NCBI GenBank assembly: GCA_966112835.1
Contig: CBHWEI010000243.1
Coordinates: 1-6,174 of the forward strand
Source: UBA668 sp966112835
Lineage (GTDB): Bacteria; Actinomycetota; Acidimicrobiia; Acidimicrobiales; Ilumatobacteraceae
DNA: 6,174 bases
Direction: 5' to 3'
Shown here in pieces: positions 1-5,381 of this stretch. Within the stretch, counting starts at the first letter, position 1, and every line of letters begins with the position of its first letter. The translations under genes were made by a program, and so were the position numbers. The notes under the pieces are model-generated. The model had not been told where the DNA came from, did not search any database, and worked only from the letters and a program-made list of their open reading frames with translations.

Positions 1-1386
1 CGCACCACCGGTGCGGTGCCCGTCACCACGAAGGTCGACGAGGCGACGACCGCCGAGTCGGCGGCCGCGGCGAGCACTGCGGCCGGCGCGGCACCGGGCG
101 TCACCGGGGTGATCCTGTTCCCCGGCCTCGCCGTGTGGCGCCGCACCCCTGTCATCGGCGCGTTGCTGTTCATCGCCGGCGTCATCGCACCGTTCTTCGC
201 GGTGCTCATGGTGTGGCAGAACCGCGACGACCTCATCGGCCTGTTCACGCGGCCCACCGTGCTGCGTGGCACGGCCATCGTCGCCCTCGCCGGCATCACC
301 AGCCGCATCATCGCCGTGTTCCTCACGGCAGATCGCGTCGCCGACGTCGATGCCGCACGGGCCATGCGTCGGCGCGGCAGCATCGCCGTCGTCCTGCTGG
401 CCATTCCCACCACGTTCGCCGTCGTACGCATGGAGCAGGCCCGCTCGGTGGTGAAGGAGGTGTTCGGCGAGGACTCGAACACCGGTGCCGTCACCGCGGT
501 GGGCGACCAGAAGGCCGCCGAGTACCACACAGTGCTCATGATGGGCAGCGACGAGGGCAGCGATCGGTTGGGCCTGCGCACCGACACGATGATCCTGGCC
601 ATGGTGCACCAGCCCACGGGCCACACGGCGCTGGTGTCGGTGCCGCGCAACCTCACCAAGCTGCAGTTCCCGCCAGGGTCGGCCATGGCCGAGAAGTACC
701 CGAACGGGTTCGACGACCTCATCAACGCCGTGTACGAAGCGGTCGAGACCGACCCCGACCTGAAGGCCGCCTACACCGACGGCATCACCGAGCCCGGCAT
801 CCGGGCACTGATGGAGGGCCTCAGCTACTCGCTGGGCATCGGCATCGACGACTACGTCATCGTCAACTCGTGCGCGTTCGTGCGTGTGGTCGACGCCATC
901 GGTGGCGTCACCATCACGCTCGACAAGAAGCTGCCCATGCCGGCCAAGCTGCGCTGCTCGAACTACCGGTTGCCGCTCACCATCGGACCGGGCGTCACGA
1001 AGATGGACGGCACCAAGGCACTCGGCTACGTGCGGTCGCGCAAGGCCGACAGCGACTACCAGCGCATGGAGCGGCAGCGCATCCTGCTGCAGACCATCGC
1101 CAAGGAGGTCGGCATCAGCGACCTGCTGACGAAGTTCTCCGAGCTGGCCGACATCGTGAAGGACGACGTGCGAACGTCGATGACCGTCGACGAGGCGCGC
1201 ACCCTGCTCGCCTATCTGCAGTCCGACAACGGCGAGTTCCAGAGCATCGGCCTGGTGCCGCCCATCGTGAAGCCCGGCGACCCCGACTACCCGTCGTTGC
1301 AGGACTACCTGCAGCAGCTGCGCGAGAACGTGGCCAAGGGCGAGGCGCCGCCGGTGGTCACCGATCCGACGTCGACCACCGGCTGA
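1..1386 (+). CDS. LytR-CpsA-Psr (LCP) family cell-envelope protein, 5' end probably outside window
   Basis: LCP enzymes transfer lipid-linked glycopolymers (teichoic acids, arabinogalactan, capsule) onto peptidoglycan on the outer face of the membrane. The frame is open from base 1. The first possible start is GTG at 16 with no Shine-Dalgarno sequence before it, so the true start probably lies upstream. Residues below count from that GTG (456 aa). An Ala/Thr-rich N-terminus (1-30) is followed by about three hydrophobic segments (46-67, 84-104, 121-138), which would place the C-terminal domain outside. The LCP domain covers roughly 170-365: GLRTD with R188 and D190, SVPRN with R211, the DAIGGV core at 293-298, and YVRSRKADSDYQRMERQR (338-355) carrying the conserved arginines that bind the polyprenyl-pyrophosphate head group. 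C286 and C313 could form an extracellular disulfide. Family assignment is firm; the polymer handled cannot be told. It converges with the next gene across a 39-nt gap. Confidence 0.93.
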   Translation, partial: RTTGAVPVTTKVDEATTAESAAAASTAAGAAPGVTGVILFPGLAVWRRTPVIGALLFIAGVIAPFFAVLMVWQNRDDLIGLFTRPTVLRGTAIVALAGITSRIIAVFLTADRVADVDAARAMRRRGSIAVVLLAIPTTFAVVRMEQARSVVKEVFGEDSNTGAVTAVGDQKAAEYHTVLMMGSDEGSDRLGLRTDTMILAMVHQPTGHTALVSVPRNLTKLQFPPGSAMAEKYPNGFDDLINAVYEAVETDPDLKAAYTDGITEPGIRALMEGLSYSLGIGIDDYVIVNSCAFVRVVDAIGGVTITLDKKLPMPAKLRCSNYRLPLTIGPGVTKMDGTKALGYVRSRKADSDYQRMERQRILLQTIAKEVGISDLLTKFSELADIVKDDVRTSMTVDEARTLLAYLQSDNGEFQSIGLVPPIVKPGDPDYPSLQDYLQQLRENVAKGEAPPVVTDPTSTTG

Positions 1387-1392
1387 CGCGGC

Positions 1393-1406
1393 CGAGCGAG
1401 CGAGCG
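1393..1406. repeat. Short CGAG tandem repeat in convergent gap
   Basis: Three CGAG units plus CG lie just after the LCP stop codon. The surrounding 39-nt gap between the two convergent genes holds only a weak 5-bp hairpin (GCTGC 1416-1420 with GCAGC 1429-1433), which runs into the end of the minus-strand gene. It has no T-tract, so no clear bidirectional terminator is visible. The repeat is probably low-complexity filler. Confidence 0.3.
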
Positions 1407-1425
1407 CCCGGACGAGCTGCCCGGC

Positions 1426-2340
1426 TCAGCAGCCCTGGTCGCCCGGGAGGACGACGACGGCCGTGAGCTGGTAGGTGACGCCACCCTCGCTGAAGTACGA
1501 CAGCTGGTTCGCCTGGGCGAGCACGGCACCCACCTTCGTGGCGTCGGCGACGACGCACTCGGACGCCTGGGCCAGCACCACACCGGTGTCGGCCGGCCAC
1601 GGCGTGACCGTGGGCTGCGGCTCGGTGAGCGCCGTCGAGTCGACGCCGGCGGTGGTGACGGGCGGCGGGTCGACCGGCGTGGCACGCAGGCGATAGGTGG
1701 TCGGCTCGAAGAGCGTCTCGTCGCTCAGGTGATCGGCACCGACGAGGGTGCGCAGGTCGCTCACTTTGGTGATGAAGGCCGCGAGCGCATCGCGGGCGGG
1801 TGTGCTGGCGTTCGGGTCGCTCGCGGTGATGTCCAGTGCGTAGGCACGGTGTTCGTACGAGGCGCCGTTGGCGGCCAGCACGAGCACGGTGTCGGGTGCA
1901 TCGGCGATGCCGATGCCGTCGGGCAGGGTGTAGTCGGGAGCGCTGGCCAGTAGGCCGGCGTCCTTCGCGGCGGCGAGCACGATCTGCATGCCCGCCTCGT
2001 CGATGGTGCGCTGGCCGTACGGCATGAGCAGCGGCCCGGGGTAGATGGCAGGGACGGCACCGGGCACCAGCACCAACCCGTTGCCGCTGATGACCAGCGA
2101 GGGCGACTGGGCGAAGATGCCGTCGGCGGTCATGAAGCCACCCTGGTAGCCCAGCCGCAGCACGGCCTCGTCGGCGCCGGTCGGGTGGGCGATGCCACCG
2201 CTCCCGCCGCCCGTGGTGCCAGGTGTGGTGCTGTCGGGCGGGGTGCCGGCCGGACCGGCCGAGTCGTCGCCGCATGCCGCCAGGAAGGCGGCCACGGCGG
2301 GGGTGACGATGAGGGTGGTGAGGAACGAGCGCCGGTTCAT
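1426..2340 (-). CDS. Predicted Tat-exported lipoprotein of unknown function
   Basis: This 304-residue protein has no function I recognise. The N-terminus is NRRSFLTTLI followed by a hydrophobic stretch and the lipobox L20-A21-A22-C23. That reads as a twin-arginine signal with a signal peptidase II site, predicting a folded protein exported by Tat and lipid-anchored at C23. A Gly/Ser/Thr/Pro linker follows (24-52), then a compact domain from about 58 to 304. Only two cysteines remain in the mature chain, C262 and the C-terminal residue C304, so a disulfide is possible. The ATG at 2340 is chosen because it gives this signal peptide; the frame continues open upstream into the tetR gene. There is no good Shine-Dalgarno sequence. 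The start lies 5 nt after the TetR stop, so translational coupling is likely. It could be a binding or envelope-stress protein, but nothing in the sequence decides this. Confidence 0.85.
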   Translation of the reverse strand: MNRRSFLTTLIVTPAVAAFLAACGDDSAGPAGTPPDSTTPGTTGGGSGGIAHPTGADEAVLRLGYQGGFMTADGIFAQSPSLVISGNGLVLVPGAVPAIYPGPLLMPYGQRTIDEAGMQIVLAAAKDAGLLASAPDYTLPDGIGIADAPDTVLVLAANGASYEHRAYALDITASDPNASTPARDALAAFITKVSDLRTLVGADHLSDETLFEPTTYRLRATPVDPPPVTTAGVDSTALTEPQPTVTPWPADTGVVLAQASECVVADATKVGAVLAQANQLSYFSEGGVTYQLTAVVVLPGDQGC

Positions 2341-2345
2341 GCCGC

Positions 2346-3047
2346 TTACGACGGCTCGCGGGCGACAGCGGTTCCCATGATGATGGCCCCGTGTTGTTCG
2401 ACGACCGCGTCGTACAGCGCACCTGGGCGGTCGACCACGTTGTTGAGGTGCCCGAAGAGCTCGAGGTTGATGGCGCCCATGAGTGCGGCCCACGAGGCGA
2501 GGCCCACCGCGAGCGACCCGTCCGACGTGTCGGAGCCGAGCTGGTCGCGCAGGCGCTTCAGGTCGGGTCGCAGCGCCATGGGCACGTCGGCCACGTGGTG
2601 CAGCCCGGCTGCGCTCATGTCGGCAAGGATCCCCACCAGCACCGCGGCGTAACGGGTGGCCGACGGGATGGTGTCCTGCGGTGCCTTGTAGCCGGGCACG
2701 GGTGTGCCGAACAGCAGCGCCCATTCCGATGGGTGCTCGACGGCCCATTCACGCAGCGCCCGCGTGGCGGCGCGATAGCGACCGAGGAAGTCGTCGCGCC
2801 GGGTGACCGAACCATCGCCCTGCTCGACGGCCGCGCCGAGCCGGTCGTACGAATCGATGATGAGCGCGGTGAGCAGCTCGTCGCGGCTGGCGAAGTAGCG
2901 GTACACGGCAGAGCTGACCATGCCCAGCTCGCGGGCGACGGCCCGCAGCGACAGCGCAGCCGCACCGTCGACGGCCATCTGCTCGCGCGCCAAGCGCAGG
3001 ATCTCGGCCGTGGTGGCTGCCCTGGCTCGTTCGCGAACGCCGCTCAT
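2346..3047 (-). CDS. TetR/AcrR family transcriptional regulator
   Basis: This is a one-component repressor-type regulator of 233 aa, a normal length for the family. The N-terminal DNA-binding domain covers about residues 10-60. Its helix-turn-helix is clear: LSLRAVARELGMVSSAVYRY (32-51), then FASRDELL. The C-terminal ligand and dimerisation part includes EHPSEWALLFGTPVPGY (104-120) and WAALMGAINLELFGHL (186-201), resembling the WHG-like C-terminal class; the inducer is unknown. The start at 3047 is preferred over an upstream in-frame ATG at 3131 because it puts the HTH at the usual distance from the N-terminus. The longer form would also run through both palindromes. Two palindromes in the upstream intergenic region are probable binding sites, implying autorepression and control of the divergent gene at 3209. 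It is followed 5 nt later by the lipoprotein gene. Confidence 0.93.
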   Translation of the reverse strand: MSGVRERARAATTAEILRLAREQMAVDGAAALSLRAVARELGMVSSAVYRYFASRDELLTALIIDSYDRLGAAVEQGDGSVTRRDDFLGRYRAATRALREWAVEHPSEWALLFGTPVPGYKAPQDTIPSATRYAAVLVGILADMSAAGLHHVADVPMALRPDLKRLRDQLGSDTSDGSLAVGLASWAALMGAINLELFGHLNNVVDRPGALYDAVVEQHGAIIMGTAVAREPS

Positions 3048-3054
3048 GCATCGC

Positions 3055-3060
3055 AGTGTA
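3055..3060 (-). promoter_or_regulatory. Candidate -10 box for the tetR-lipoprotein unit
   Basis: On the minus strand this reads TACACT, a good match to an actinobacterial -10 hexamer. Transcription would start near 3048, at or within a base or two of the ATG at 3047. No Shine-Dalgarno sequence precedes that ATG, so a leaderless message would fit. The -35 region (around 3078-3083) falls on the edge of the first palindrome and has a poor consensus match. Confidence 0.4.
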
Positions 3061-3079
3061 GCCAACGTCACAGAGAAAT

Positions 3080-3094
3080 GAGAGCACTGCTCTC
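3080..3094. promoter_or_regulatory. Probable TetR operator 1 (palindrome)
   Basis: GAGAGCACTGCTCTC is a perfect inverted repeat with 7-bp arms (GAGAGCA/TGCTCTC) around one central base. It lies upstream of the tetR start and overlaps where the -35 element of the minus-strand promoter would sit. Size, symmetry and position are typical of TetR-family operators. Binding by the adjacent TetR is inferred. Confidence 0.75.
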
Positions 3095-3123
3095 GCTTTT
3101 CCCTGCCGGGTCCGCCATGATGT

Positions 3124-3138
3124 GAGAGCACCGCTCTC
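3124..3138. promoter_or_regulatory. Probable TetR operator 2 (palindrome)
   Basis: GAGAGCACCGCTCTC differs from operator 1 at a single base and has 6-bp perfect arms around ACC. It starts 44 bp from operator 1, about four helical turns, so both sites lie on nearly the same DNA face. It is nearer the divergent gene at 3209. A weak -10-like CATGAT (3116-3121) would put that gene's transcription start inside this site. Two copies of one 15-bp palindrome in a divergent gap strongly suggest shared control. Confidence 0.72.
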
Positions 3139-3149
3139 GTCAGAGAGCG
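3132..3149. repeat. Inverted repeat with third operator half-site in leader
   Basis: CGCTCTC (3132-3138) and GAGAGCG (3143-3149) form a 7-bp inverted repeat around GTCA. The left arm is the right half of operator 2. The right arm adds a third GAGAGC half-site with no partner beyond it. The element could extend protein binding or fold as a short hairpin in the 5' leader of the plus-strand transcript. The rest of the leader up to the ribosome binding site (3150-3197) shows nothing further. Confidence 0.45.
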
Positions 3150-3197
3150 GCATTCACACCGAGTCGCTCATCGCGGCCGGCCATCCACGTCTCGCAC

Positions 3198-3202
3198 AGG
3201 AG
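3198..3202 (+). promoter_or_regulatory. Ribosome binding site deciding the 3209 start
   Basis: AGGAG lies 6 nt before the ATG at 3209. This supports that start over an in-frame ATG at 3122, which would add 29 residues that do not look like protein and would make the operator 2 region coding. Confidence 0.8.
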
Positions 3203-3208
3203 CAACCA

Positions 3209-4144
3209 ATGCAACACCACCTCGTCATCGGCAGCGGACCCGTCGGCTCGGGCGTCGCCCACAGCCTGGCCGAGCGCGGCATACCGGTCACCGTCGTCAC
3301 CCGCAGCGGCACCGGGCCGGCCCACCCGCTGGTCACCCGCGTCAAGGCCGACGCCGCCGACCGCGAGTCGCTCGCTCGTCTGGCCGATGGGGCCGGCACC
3401 ATCTTCAACTGCGCCAACCCGCCCTACCACCGGTGGGAGGCCGACTGGCCGCCCGTGCACGAGGCACTCATGGCCACCGCCGCCGCATCGGGCGCGGTGC
3501 TCGTGATGATGGACAACCTGTACGCCTTCGGGCCCGGCAGCACCATGCCCATGCGTGAGGGCGACCCGCTGCGCTCCACCGGCACCAAGGGCCGGGTCCG
3601 CGCCCGGATGGCGACCGACCTGCTCGAGGCACATGCCGCGGGCCGCCTGCGCGCCACGTTGGCCCGCGCCAGCGACTTCTACGGCCCACAGGTGCTGGGC
3701 GCCGCGTTGGGTGAGCGCGTGGTGCCGAAGGTGCTGCAGGGCAAGGGCGTCAGCGTGCTCGGCTCGGCCGACGTGCCGCACAGCCTGAGCTACATGCCCG
3801 ACGTGGTGCGCACGCTGGTGACCATCGCGTTCGACGAGCGAGCCTGGGGCAAGGCATGGCACGTGCCCAACGCGCCGGCCACCACGCAGCGCGAAGCCGT
3901 CCAGGCCATGGCGACCGCCGCGGGCACCACCGTGAGGGTGTCGACCGTGCCGAAGGCCGCGCTCACCGCGATGGGGGTGTTCGTACCGACGATGCGCGAG
4001 CTGAAGGAGACCTGGTACCAGTTCGCCGAGCCGTTCGTCACCGACTCGACGCTCACCGAAACCACCTTCGGCCTGCAGGCGACCCCCCTCGCCGAGGGCG
4101 CCGCGGCCACCGTGGCCTGGTGGCGGGCCCGCACCACGGGCTGA
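3209..4144 (+). CDS. NAD(P)-binding epimerase-like protein (atypical SDR)
   Basis: This 311-aa protein looks like the extended or atypical short-chain dehydrogenase superfamily, usually annotated NAD-dependent epimerase/dehydratase or NmrA-like. A Rossmann fold opens the chain: HHLVIGSGPVGSGVA gives GxGxxG at G8, G10 and G13, followed by a beta strand ending VVTR. The fold continues through the ADAADRESL segment (48-55), FNCANPP (66-72) and MMDNLYAFGPG (100-110). RASDFYGP at 153-160 matches the usual R-x-x-D-x-Y-G-P segment of extended SDRs, and HSLSYMPDVVRTL (191-203) matches the later conserved block. The catalytic YxxxK is not intact: K127 is a candidate lysine, but the residue four before it is S123. 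The reaction is unknown and might be NAD(P)H sensing, or chemistry using other residues. It is transcribed away from the tetR gene through two shared palindromes, so it is a likely target of that repressor. Confidence 0.85.
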   Translation: MQHHLVIGSGPVGSGVAHSLAERGIPVTVVTRSGTGPAHPLVTRVKADAADRESLARLADGAGTIFNCANPPYHRWEADWPPVHEALMATAAASGAVLVMMDNLYAFGPGSTMPMREGDPLRSTGTKGRVRARMATDLLEAHAAGRLRATLARASDFYGPQVLGAALGERVVPKVLQGKGVSVLGSADVPHSLSYMPDVVRTLVTIAFDERAWGKAWHVPNAPATTQREAVQAMATAAGTTVRVSTVPKAALTAMGVFVPTMRELKETWYQFAEPFVTDSTLTETTFGLQATPLAEGAAATVAWWRARTTG

Positions 4145-4148
4145 CCAC

Positions 4149-4186
4149 TTCACACAGCGTTCACATTGGGGCAACGGGGCGGAAAC
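4149..4186 (+). promoter_or_regulatory. GlnR-like binding site upstream of glnII
   Basis: Four 5-mers ending in AC repeat at an exact 11-nt step: TTCAC 4149-4153, TTCAC 4160-4164, GCAAC 4171-4175 and GAAAC 4182-4186, each separated by 6 nt. Actinobacterial GlnR sites have been described as gTnAC-n6-GaAAC pairs, or AC-n9-AC in mycobacteria. The middle two boxes fit gTnAC-n6-GnAAC except for one base. Position, immediately before a glutamine synthetase gene and overlapping its probable promoter, supports nitrogen control. No GlnR gene is in the window, so binding is inferred. Confidence 0.6.
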
Positions 4187-4195
4187 CCCTACTGT
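4166..4195 (+). promoter_or_regulatory. Candidate glnII promoter
   Basis: TTGGGG (4166-4171) and TACTGT (4190-4195) are spaced 18 nt apart and could act as -35 and -10 elements, with transcription starting near 4202. The last two GlnR-like boxes would then overlap the promoter and the first two would lie just upstream. The -35 match is weak. Confidence 0.35.
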
Positions 4196-4221
4196 GCAGG
4201 CTCTGTCCGCCCCTTCCCCAA
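4166..4221. repeat. Long interrupted inverted repeat before glnII
   Basis: The outer arms TTGGGG (4166-4171) and CCCCAA (4216-4221) enclose inner arms GGGGCGGA (4176-4183) and TCCGCCCC (4206-4213). That makes 14 pairs with a small internal loop (CAAC against TT) and a 22-nt apical loop. A competing local hairpin pairs GGGG 4176-4179 with CCCC 4186-4189. No T-tract follows. It could act in RNA reading through from the upstream gene, or as symmetric DNA around the promoter; in a G/C-rich gap it may also be chance. Confidence 0.5.
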
Positions 4222-4230
4222 CGTCACCAA

Positions 4231-4235
4231 AGGAA
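4231..4235 (+). promoter_or_regulatory. Ribosome binding site deciding the glnII GTG start
   Basis: AGGAA, within AAAGGAA, lies 6 nt before the GTG at 4242. It supports that start over an in-frame GTG at 4194, which would add 16 residues unlike the family N-terminus and would overlap the probable promoter. Confidence 0.75.
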
Positions 4236-4241
4236 CGCCCA

Positions 4242-5252
4242 GTGGCTTACCAAGCTGAATACATCTGGATCGACGGCACCGAGCCCACGCCGCTGCTCCG
4301 CTCGAAGACCAAGATCATCGCCGACGGCAAGACGCCGCCCATCTGGGGCTTCGACGGCTCGTCGACCAACCAGGCCACCGGCGAGGCCAGCGACTGCATG
4401 CTGACCCCGGTCTTCACCTGCCCCGACCCCATCCGCGGCGGCGACAACATCCTCGTCCTCTGCGAGGTGCACAACGCCAAGGACGGCAAGCCGCACCCCA
4501 CCAACACCCGTGCGGCCGCCGTGAAGGCGCAGAAGAAGTACGCCAAGCACGAGATGATCTTCGGCATCGAGCAGGAGTACACGTTCCTGAAGCTCGACGG
4601 CACCCCGCTCGGCTTCCCCAACGGCGGCTACCCCGCCCCGCAGGGCCCGTACTACTGCGGCGTCGGCGCCGGCCGCGTCGTCGCTCGCGAGATCATCGAG
4701 GAGCACACCCAGGCGTGCATCGACGCCGGTCTCATGATCGAAGGCACCAACGCCGAGGTCATGCCCGGTCAGTGGGAGTTCCAGATCGGCGCCGCCGACT
4801 CGCTGACGGTCAGCGACCACCTGTACGTCGCCCGGTGGCTGCTGCACCGCATCGCCGAGGACTACGACGTGGTCGTCAGCTTCGCCGCCAAGCCCGAGAA
4901 GGGCGACTGGAACGGCGCCGGTGCGCACACCAACTTCTCCACCAAGGCCATGCGCGAAGACACGAACATGAAGGCCATTAAGGCCGCATGCGAGGCCATC
5001 GGCAAGAAGGTCGACCTGCACGTGAAGAACTACGGCCACGACATCGAGAGCCGCCTCACCGGCGCTCACGAGACCGCCCCGTTCAACAAGTTCAGCTACG
5101 GCGTGTCGAACCGCGGTGCGAGCATCCGCATCCCGTGGCAGGTCGAGCGCGACGGCAAGGGCTACGCCGAGGACCGTCGGCCCAACGCCAACTGCGACCC
5201 GTACACGGTCACCCGTCTCATCGTCGAGACGGTCTGCAGCGCCGCTTCCTGA
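4242..5252 (+). CDS. glnII: Glutamine synthetase type II (GSII, eukaryotic-like)
   Basis: This cytoplasmic enzyme makes glutamine from glutamate, ammonia and ATP. It has 336 aa, close to the roughly 340-350 of bacterial GlnII and much shorter than type I enzymes (about 445-470). From the GTG start the N-terminus AYQAEYIWIDGTEPTP is typical of the family. The GS signature WGFDGSSTNQATGEASDC lies at 35-52. Catalytic segments follow: FGIEQEYTF (107-115, metal-binding glutamates), GPYYCGVG (135-142), EVMPGQWEFQIG (172-183), GDWNGAGAHTNFST (221-234), NRGASIRIP (290-298, substrate and ATP contacts) and EDRRPNANCDPY (310-321). No key residue appears missing. GSII enzymes form decamers and lack the tyrosine adenylylation used on some GSI enzymes, so control is probably transcriptional, consistent with the GlnR-like site upstream. 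A terminator candidate follows and a type I enzyme gene starts 129 nt downstream. Confidence 0.96.
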   Translation: MAYQAEYIWIDGTEPTPLLRSKTKIIADGKTPPIWGFDGSSTNQATGEASDCMLTPVFTCPDPIRGGDNILVLCEVHNAKDGKPHPTNTRAAAVKAQKKYAKHEMIFGIEQEYTFLKLDGTPLGFPNGGYPAPQGPYYCGVGAGRVVAREIIEEHTQACIDAGLMIEGTNAEVMPGQWEFQIGAADSLTVSDHLYVARWLLHRIAEDYDVVVSFAAKPEKGDWNGAGAHTNFSTKAMREDTNMKAIKAACEAIGKKVDLHVKNYGHDIESRLTGAHETAPFNKFSYGVSNRGASIRIPWQVERDGKGYAEDRRPNANCDPYTVTRLIVETVCSAAS

Positions 5253-5277
5253 GCGACGTCGGCAGTTCAGTCGATCG

Positions 5278-5315
5278 GGGCGGGGCGACCACGGTCGCCC
5301 CGCCCTGCGACTTTT
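5278..5315 (+). terminator. Intrinsic terminator candidate after glnII
   Basis: Thirteen-nt arms GGGCGGGGCGACC (5278-5290) and GGTCGCCCCGCCC (5293-5305) are perfectly complementary. Allowing a 4-nt loop gives a 12-bp, nearly all-GC stem. It starts 25 nt after the glnII stop and is followed, after 6 nt, by a short TTTT (5312-5315). The T-tract is short and offset, as is common in high-GC actinobacteria. It would separate glnII from the downstream type I gene. Confidence 0.75.
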
Positions 5316-5326
5316 CCCGACCTGAT

Positions 5327-5340
5327 CACGGATCTCCGTG
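5327..5340. promoter_or_regulatory. Palindrome upstream of type I GS gene
   Basis: CACGGATCTCCGTG has perfect 6-bp arms (CACGGA/TCCGTG) around TC and lies 41 nt before the ATG at 5382. It could be an operator or a small leader hairpin. No AC-n9-AC ladder like that before glnII is seen here, and I cannot place a convincing promoter in 5316-5381. Confidence 0.4.
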
Positions 5341-5370
5341 GCACACTCTGAACCATCCCTTGAGCCCCTG

Positions 5371-5376
5371 AGGGAG
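5371..5376 (+). promoter_or_regulatory. Ribosome binding site of type I GS gene
   Basis: AGGGAG lies 5 nt before the ATG at 5382 and fixes that start. The resulting N-terminus aligns with the start of GlnA2-like enzymes. Confidence 0.75.
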
Positions 5377-5381
5377 CCCAC

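Noticed and set aside
1411..1434. Hairpin between the convergent LCP and lipoprotein genes as a bidirectional terminator
   Set aside because: Only a 5-bp stem with an 8-nt loop, no T-tract on either strand, and it overlaps the lipoprotein stop. Too weak to call.
135..1466. A long plus-strand open frame overlapping the LCP gene
   Set aside because: The translation is an Arg/His/Pro-rich low-complexity product with no domain, a frame-shifted shadow of the LCP gene.
2341..2748. N-terminal extension of the lipoprotein frame to 2748
   Set aside because: The extension overlaps the tetR gene in another frame and is Arg/Gly/His-rich. The internal ATG at 2340 gives a perfect Tat-lipoprotein signal.
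2391..3125. Plus-strand open frame opposite the tetR gene
   Set aside because: Fully antisense to a clear TetR gene, no recognisable motif, and it would include the operator region.
3140..4174. Minus-strand open frame opposite the epimerase-like gene
   Set aside because: The Gly/His/Arg-rich translation has no domain, while the opposite strand has a good ribosome binding site and Rossmann motifs.
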